DNA from: Populus alba | Taxonomy: Eukaryota > Streptophyta > Magnoliopsida > Malpighiales > Salicaceae | Direction: 5' to 3' | Assembly: GCF_005239225.2 (NCBI RefSeq) | Contig: NC_133290.1 | Span: 12,036,204 to 12,100,203 of the forward strand | Length of the DNA: 64,000 bases | Translations under genes and position numbers: made by a program | Notes under the pieces: generated by a model | Database searches by the model: none | Told to the model about the DNA's origin: nothing | What the model saw: the letters and a program-made list of their open reading frames with translations, nothing else | Shown: in pieces, positions 58,115 through 64,000 of the stretch | Layout: each line of letters starts with the position of its first letter | Position numbering within the stretch: the first letter of the stretch is position 1

Positions 58115-59470
58115 ATGGCTCCACTCAAGTACTTGATCTGTTTCAGTCTCAGACAGGTACTTCTGCTTTTTCTTGTTTTGTTTCTGTTCACTTTTCTTCT
58201 CCCCTTTGCCTCCTCAGACAGTGATCAAACACAGCTTGAAGCCAAACAGTTTCTTGTTAGAAGAAGAATGTTAGAAGTGGGAACGAATGAAGACCAAGTA
58301 CCCAAGAAAAAGAGCACCAATTTGTCCAGCAAGAACCAAACCAAGCTCGCCAAGCCTAGCCTATCTACAAAAAACCAAACCAAGCTCATCAAGACTGGCA
58401 GCCTATCTACCAAGAACCAAACCAAGATTACAAAATCTACAAATGCAACCAAAGCAACACCCACCCCTTCCAACTCCACTTCTCAGCTCAAAAAGCTAAA
58501 CTCTACTTCACAGCTCAAGAAACTCAATTCCACATCAAAAGCCGCAGCCAATTCTGCCCCCGCCAAGAAAACATCAGATCTTCTGAAACTAGGCCCATCC
58601 ACTAACAAAACAACCAAACCCACTTCCACAAAACAAACACAAAGCCTTGTAGACAAGAAAGTCGGTGACACAGAATCCCAAAAACAAAACAAGAACCAGA
58701 AACAAACCAACCCAAAAAAGACCACTCAAACTAAAAAGCAACAAAGCTGGCTTGACCAGGATGATGACGATGATTTGGTTGCTGAATTCAGAGATCTACC
58801 GTCGAAGTTTCATCAAACTATCATACCAGACCTTGAGAGACTCTCCATAACATCCAAGAAATACCTTACGCAAGCCAACAAAGATTTGACTAAGGGGTTC
58901 AAGCCAATTGTTGGCAATAAATATGCATCTACCATTGCCTCTACAGTCTCTTTTGCATTCATTTTAATACCTCTACTTCTGGTTTCTCTTGTCTTTAATC
59001 GTATCAAAGCTTATTTCTCTATACAAAAGATCTTGATTTTCATCCAAGTTTATCTCTCCATCTACTTCACCATTCTCTGCCTCTCTGCATTAGTTACTGG
59101 CCTTGAACCCTTGAAGTTTTTCTACGCTACTTCACAGTCCAATTACGTTTGTTTAATGGTGTTTCAAACCCTAGGCTATGTTCTGTACCTGTTGCTTCTC
59201 TTGATGTATTTGATCCTGGTTTTTTCCGCCGAGTGTGGGATGGGCTCAAAGCTGTTGGGCCTGGGCCAGACCATGGTGGGCTATGCAATTGGGTTGCATT
59301 ACTACGTGGCGGTGTTTCATAGGGTTGTGCTGCACCAACCACCCAAGACTAATTGGAAGATTCATGGGATTTATGCCACGTGTTTCCTCGTGATTTGTCT
59401 GTTTGCTAACGCTGAGAGGAGAAAGAAGGCCTACTTGGAAGAGGGTGGTGAAGAGGGCAAGAAGAACTAG
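58115..59470 (+). CDS. Unidentified multi-pass membrane protein with sequon-rich segment
   Basis: Intronless, 451 residues. A hydrophobic segment at about residues 13-33 acts as signal peptide or anchor. Residues 60-215 are Lys/Ser/Thr/Asn-rich with internal repeats: LSxKNQTK occurs three times and NSTSQLKKL twice, giving many N-x-S/T sites and a basic, probably extended luminal or extracellular region. An acidic patch (DQDDDDD) follows. The C-terminal half has about five or six membrane segments from near residue 270, with motifs such as AECGMGSKLLGLGQTMVGYA, LHYYVAVFHRVV and NWKIHGIYATC, and ends in a charged tail. I recall Arabidopsis proteins of unknown function with a similar C-terminal half but cannot name the family with confidence. 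The ATG follows a CT-rich leader and is the first in frame. No function is assigned. Confidence 0.85.
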   Translation: MAPLKYLICFSLRQVLLLFLVLFLFTFLLPFASSDSDQTQLEAKQFLVRRRMLEVGTNEDQVPKKKSTNLSSKNQTKLAKPSLSTKNQTKLIKTGSLSTKNQTKITKSTNATKATPTPSNSTSQLKKLNSTSQLKKLNSTSKAAANSAPAKKTSDLLKLGPSTNKTTKPTSTKQTQSLVDKKVGDTESQKQNKNQKQTNPKKTTQTKKQQSWLDQDDDDDLVAEFRDLPSKFHQTIIPDLERLSITSKKYLTQANKDLTKGFKPIVGNKYASTIASTVSFAFILIPLLLVSLVFNRIKAYFSIQKILIFIQVYLSIYFTILCLSALVTGLEPLKFFYATSQSNYVCLMVFQTLGYVLYLLLLLMYLILVFSAECGMGSKLLGLGQTMVGYAIGLHYYVAVFHRVVLHQPPKTNWKIHGIYATCFLVICLFANAERRKKAYLEEGGEEGKKN

Positions 59471-59849
59471 TTCGTAAAGAAACTATCCCACGCGGTCTCA
59501 CTGAAGATATTTTTTCAAGAAAATGCAATAAGGCCTATTTTGCTATCAGTCTTTTCTAAATTTTAATACATGTCTCAATTTTAGATGGTACCATTTGTCT
59601 CCTTTTCTTGCTATATATATATATCAAATGGGAATGTAGAATTTATGTATGTCTAGTGGGCATTCAATGTAATGTCAATGTCACTCTACTAAGTGGAAAG
59701 TAGAATGCTTATCTTGCAATTGTATCAAATTTCATATAAATATACTTGTATTAGTATTATAAATAAGAATCTTGAACACCTCCCCAGCAATGCAAACAAG
59801 AATGAGACTTGAAAAAATATTGCATCATCTCCACATTCTTTATTTTAAA
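59471..59849 (+). other. 3' flank of the 58115 gene
   Basis: Probable 3' UTR with AATGTAATG and TGTATCAAATT signals; nothing else seen. Confidence 0.45.
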
Positions 59850-60130
59850 AATAATATAAATTATATATTAAAATCTAATCTAACAGCTTAAATTTTTAGA
59901 TTGAATTGGTTCGATTGACATAATATCAAAATCATGATAACCAACCAATCACAAGTTCAAATCTTATCTTCATTTATTTGATAAAAATTAAGCATAAGAC
60001 AGTGCAAGTTTATACAAGTTTTACACTTAAAGAGCTTTTACTTGAAAAAATATGTTAGAGAATAATATAAATCATATCTTGAGACTTCACCTAACAACTT
60101 AAGTATTTGAGTTGAATTGATTCTTTAACA
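59850..60130 (+). mobile_element. TRIM-like element, copy 2
   Basis: Terminal direct repeats of about 71 bp, 59850-59920 and 60060-60130, both start AATAATATAAAT and carry AACAxCTTAA and a TTGAATTG core. The first is followed at once by TAATATCAAAATCATGA, a decayed form of the TGGTATCAGAGCC primer-binding site. Only about 140 bp lie between the repeats, so the element is non-coding and non-autonomous. It is the same family as 44005. Confidence 0.6.
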
Positions 60131-60310
60131 GATCCCGTTCATTTTTGCATTTCAAAAATGCTTTAAAAAAAAAAATTTCCTTACTTCAAATTAATTTTTT
60201 GATGTTTTCAAATTGTTTTGATGTACTAATGTCAAAAATAATTTTTTAAAAAATATATATTATTTTAATATATTTCCAAATAAAACACAATTTATAAAAC
60301 AACAAATACA
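60131..60310. repeat. AT-rich MITE-like family, copy 10
   Basis: Directly abuts the TRIM-like element. It has a TTTTGCATTTCAAAAATGCT foldback at the left and TTTTGATGTACTAATGTCAA in the core. Confidence 0.6.
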
Positions 60311-60345
60311 ACATCTTTAACCTCATTAAAAAAAAATTATAATCT

Positions 60346-60525
60346 TGAGGGATGTAGCTCAATTAATCAATTTTTGGGTTTACTCACTAGAGATTACCGG
60401 TTCGAGTCTCACAAATTTTAGGGTTATTAAAAATTTATATAATTATTAACTTTAAACTGCATAAAATTAGTCGATGTGTATATAAGTTAATCCAAATATC
60501 CAATTTAATAAATAAAAATAAATAT
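60346..60525 (+). mobile_element. tRNA-derived SINE
   Basis: The head resembles a tRNA: GGGATGTAGCTCAATTAATC (A box) and, 30-40 bp on, GGTTCGAGTCTC (B box). The body continues with AAATTTATATAATTATTAAC and AAATTAGTCGATGTGTATA, and the tail is AATAAATAAA-like. This fits the Salicaceae SINE families with RNA polymerase III promoters. The body matches the fragments at 18780 and 20640. Confidence 0.7.
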
Positions 60526-60529
60526 AAAT

Positions 60530-61190
60530 AGAAGCTTATACATTGATCAAGGTTAGTTTGGTGAGAATGTTATCAACCCACGATCTTGATGAGACCTGGC
60601 GGGGGGACATTACGTATTTCCCTTACAATAGTGTCTGTCTTGGTCTCTCCTTTTGTACACTTAAGTCGCAAATTGAAGATAGTATTTGGTAGTGATCACT
60701 TACAGCTAGTATCGCTGCCAGCAGCGTAATTCTGAGGACTAAAATGGCTTGATCTCTGGTGTGATCTTGATTGTTTAGCTTCATCTTGACTTTTAACCCA
60801 CATTTGCTGACCTCTAAAATGGCACTTTCCAAGCTCTTAAGATTAATTTCAGGCACCGAGAGCTGCTCTGCAAGAAGCCTCTCTCTCTCTCTCTCCCCCT
60901 CTCTCTCTCCCCCTCTTGAATTCTTTGCTTCTGTATTAGATGCGTTTACCACAACCTTATTTTATTAATGTAAAAAAGCACCGTGAAGTAACTAAAAAGT
61001 GTAGCCTCTACGATTTTTCCTTCTTAAAAAACACTGTACTCCAAAGACAGTCTCATGTCGGTTGATAGTTTGACGTGGCATAACAAGATGAATCTTCTTT
61101 TTTTCTTATCAACTATCTCTGAGAACTAGAAGATAGAGCGGGACCCATGATAATTGAGTGTACGGTAGTGGTTTTTTTTTTTTTCATGCG
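60530..61190. other. Gene-free stretch
   Basis: Short overlapping ORFs around 60620-60970 are mainly a CT-rich tract (60880-60915) read in two directions. No gene is supported. Confidence 0.5.
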
Positions 61191-61194
61191 TTCA

Positions 61195-61380
61195 TGAAGA
61201 ATATTTCTCGAGAAAAAGTTTTTTTTTAAAATATTTTTTATTTAAAAATATATTAAAATAATTTATTTTTTATTTTTAAAAATTTAATATTAATATTATC
61301 ACATTAAAATAATTTAAAAAACATAAAAAATAATTTAAATTAAATTTTTTATAAAAAATAACAAAATAATAATTTAACCC
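61195..61380. repeat. AT-rich MITE-like family, copy 11
   Basis: One of the best copies: TTAAAATATTTTTTATTTAA, AAATATATTAAAATAATTTA and CACATTAAAATAATTTAAAA occur in order. Confidence 0.65.
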
Positions 61381-61429
61381 CTGCATCAAATAGTGATTTT
61401 AGAGTGGTGGTTATGCTTGGAAATGTAGT

Positions 61430-61570
61430 AAATTTTTCTTTTAAAAGTTTATTTTTTATTTTTTTATTATTTTAATACGATGATATTAAAAATAAAAAAT
61501 TATAAAAAATATATTTTAATATATTTTTAATTAAAAAATATTTTAAATTATAATATCAAACATACAAAAT
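61430..61570. repeat. AT-rich MITE-like family, copy 12
   Basis: Shorter copy with ATTTTAATACGATGATATTA in its core. Confidence 0.55.
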
Positions 61571-61720
61571 CAATGCACATTTGAGTTTTTAGAGCCTACC
61601 ATAAAGAGTAACAAGTCTTTTATCAAACTAATATAGTTTGGTAAAGATTTTAAAAATATAACATAAAATAAAATAAAATAGTAAATTAAAACATTTTCAC
61701 ATAAAATTTAAATATTAATA

Positions 61721-62035
61721 AATCACTTTAATTTAGCAAGTAATACAAGCTTTAGACCTTGAACGTCTGGAAGGAAATCCAAAAACAGCGTTGGCAACGC
61801 CCAAATCACTTTAATTTAGCAAGGAATACAAGCTTTAGATGGTTTGATTTTGTATTTTAAAAATGCTTTAAAAAAAAATTTAAAATTTTTTATTTTAATT
61901 TTTATTTATATTTAAAATAATTTTTTTTAAAAAAAATAATATATTTTCTAATTAAAAAACAACCATAAACATATTTCTAAAAGCATGAATGTTTGGAAGG
62001 AAATCTAAATAATTTGCGTTGGAAACACCGAAATC
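61721..62035. repeat. 83-bp tandem duplication, second copy interrupted
   Basis: AATCACTTTAATTTAGCAAG starts at 61721 and again at 61804. The first copy continues through CTGGAAGGAAATCC and GCGTTGG. In the second, GCTTTAGA is separated from TTTGGAAGGAAATC by about 146 bp of AT-rich DNA. Confidence 0.8.
61840..61985. repeat. AT-rich MITE-like family, copy 13, with empty site
   Basis: The block that interrupts the second 83-bp copy. The first copy shows the uninterrupted site, so this is an insertion of about 146 bp of the AT-rich family. A target duplication cannot be assigned cleanly. Confidence 0.65.
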
Positions 62036-64000
62036 CTAAAAAAAAAAAAAAAAAGATAGATAAAGCCCATGATTGTTTATGGCAAATTAAGTTCAGATTG
62101 TATGGGCTAGGTTGCTGGAGGGTATACGGGCTGTTGCCGTATGGGTATCACACGACGGCAAATCCTGATATCCATTCACCATTGGCCATAGCTCAAGAAA
62201 GATTGAGATAAATAATATCCATTATAACTTATAACAGGGGGGGTGCTCACGGTCCGTTATGTTTAGATTTAGGTTAAAAAATTTAACCGACTTTTTAATT
62301 TTTTGATTTTTTGATTTTTTGATTTTAATGAAACCAGTTCAAACTAAACTCGTTAAACTCAATTTTTGTTAGACTTCTTATAAATAATAAAAATAAAAAA
62401 CAAACCTTTTTAATCATAATTCCTCCGCTTTGAGTTATACTAAAAACAAAAGGTGAAAAATCATTGTTATATGTGGAATTCTTTGTATAAAAGTGAAGTC
62501 CATAAAAAATGATTTCTGAAAAAATGAAATACTATTTGATTATATTATAGAAAATAAAATAAGTTTGAAATCATTTTTCCTATTTGATTATATCATAAAA
62601 AATATTTTGAAAAATAAAATTCCTGAGTTGTCATTTTTTTACAATAACTTTCTTTATTAGAAATTAATAATATTTTATAATAAAATCTATATGGTATAGT
62701 AATGTATGAATATTTTATAATGAGTTTTCTAGCTATGGAAAGCATTTTTTACAATAAATTACACACTAAATTAATATAACTTTAATTATATATATGTTAT
62801 ATATACTGATAATTCCTAGTAGAGTATTTCCTAGACGTTGTATTAAATATTGTAGACAGATATAGATCAGATATCAGCATCCATACGATAAGAACAATTT
62901 CTCACTTGTTTTCGAGTACATGCGATAATAACTCCATCTTAAAACCAATCATCTCTCTCACAGAGGTCACTGAATGTTAAGATTCATATCCAGTAGGAAT
63001 GCTTCATCGAGGAGTTTTCCATGGCCCTCCCTTTTCACATATGAGGTGGTTCAATCGACAGAGAACAAGCCCATAAATTCCACCATATAGAAACTGAATA
63101 TTGCATGGCTTTCGAGGTCTCTACATCAATAAATCCTCAAATGACAGAGACTTCAGGCTTAAGACTCTACTGGGCGACTGAAAACAGTGCTGCTTTCATG
63201 AAGCAGCAACAGGTGGTAGTGGTGTGGCGGCGGCGGCGGTAGTGGGAATATGACGGTGATGGCAAAGGAGGTGATGGTAGTAAGGTGTTTGTTGTGGTGA
63301 TTGAAATAGCTAGATTATGTTATAAGTGGATTATTATTTGTAAATTATTTTTTAGCAAATAAATTAAGTTTGAAAGTTAATTATATTGACCAACTTTCCT
63401 ATAAAATATTTTTAAAGAAATAAATATAAAAAAATATTTTCCTATAAAGTATTTTATACCAAAATAAAATAACTTAAGACATTATGTTATACTTTAAAAG
63501 TTATAGGAAAAACATTGTGCGTGTACTGTTGACATAAACTCATTGTACTATGGACTACACTATAAATATAGAGTGTTTGTAATGTTGATGACACTGTAAC
63601 ACTATAAAGGCATTGTCTTTATTGTTTTTTAGTCAAAACAAATGTTGTCGGGGACATTGTATTTTTTTTTGTGCCAAAAGTTATTATTAGATTTGGTTTG
63701 GCAACTAGACCTAAATTGCTTTCCATCAGGTGTTGGGCATAGCTCGTAGCTAAACATAGATATTTTCAATTTTAATTTTTTATCTTTTTAGATATTTTTT
63801 TTTATTTAATTTTTTTTATATGATAAAAAGAAAATAAATTGATGGAATTTTTTTTATATTGTATAAAAATTAAGCGATAATAATTTTTTTTTTAATTGAG
63901 GTTGTGCTGGGATGAATTTTTATTCTATTGACATTGAATCTTGTTGCCTAAGTACAATGTAATAGTAAAAGATAATATGACGCAAGTTTTAATACATTTA
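62036..64000. other. Gene-free right end of the window
   Basis: 62236-62380 begins GGGGGGTGCTCACGGTCCG and continues with TTTAACCGA, like an end of the hAT family at 37615. 62500-62790 and 63330-63490 are AT-rich repeats of the TTTTCCTATTTGATTATAT type. 62870-63180 has mixed composition but no recognisable frame. 63205-63300 is a GGN-rich patch. Confidence 0.4.

Overview
The window is nuclear DNA of a dicot tree, most likely Populus or another member of the Salicaceae. I infer this from the AT-rich intergenic DNA, the GT-AG introns, the TNL resistance genes with poplar-style post-LRR domains, a tRNA-derived SINE, and one AT-rich MITE-like repeat that recurs at least thirteen times. No database search was run, so the genus is an inference.

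Layout. 1-5000 is transposon debris: the 3' end of a Ty3/gypsy pol gene with a probable LTR, a 250-bp tandem duplication beside a small inverted-repeat element, and divergent dispersed repeats. 6783-8306 is an intact, intronless VQ-motif gene. 8307-19930 has no convincing gene; it holds dispersed repeats, a TRIM-like element, SINE tails and a 0.53-kb block repeated at 50029. 19931-34807 is a cluster of major-facilitator transporter genes related to Arabidopsis UNE2 (At1g78130). Copy A is a promoter plus first exon only. Copies B and C are complete three-exon genes. 34282-49288 is a resistance-gene region rearranged by a tandem duplication. Its unit runs from the last exon of transporter C into exon 2 of a TNL gene on the opposite strand. 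The result is a 5'-truncated TNL pseudogene, an orphan transporter exon 3, and a TNL gene with a complete 5' end. That second gene carries a premature stop before its C-terminal domains. A plastid ndhD fragment and three 417-bp tandem repeats lie between the TNL copies. 52194-52286 is an elongator tRNA-Met gene with an 8-bp duplication in its T arm. 58115-59470 encodes an unidentified multi-pass membrane protein with a sequon-rich luminal segment. The rest is repeats.

How it fits together. The genes do not form one pathway. The main story is recent structural change. Two separate tandem duplications and at least three DNA-transposon insertions can be read at or near base resolution, because paralogous copies preserve the empty sites or the target-site duplications are intact. 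The most interesting results are the transporter/TNL duplication with its microhomology junction, the duplicated promoter and first exon in front of one transporter gene body, the stop codon that removes two tandem post-LRR domains from the otherwise open TNL gene, and the tRNA-Met gene with an enlarged T arm. I found no CRISPR array, operon or viral gene, and nothing I could defend as a wholly new molecular system.
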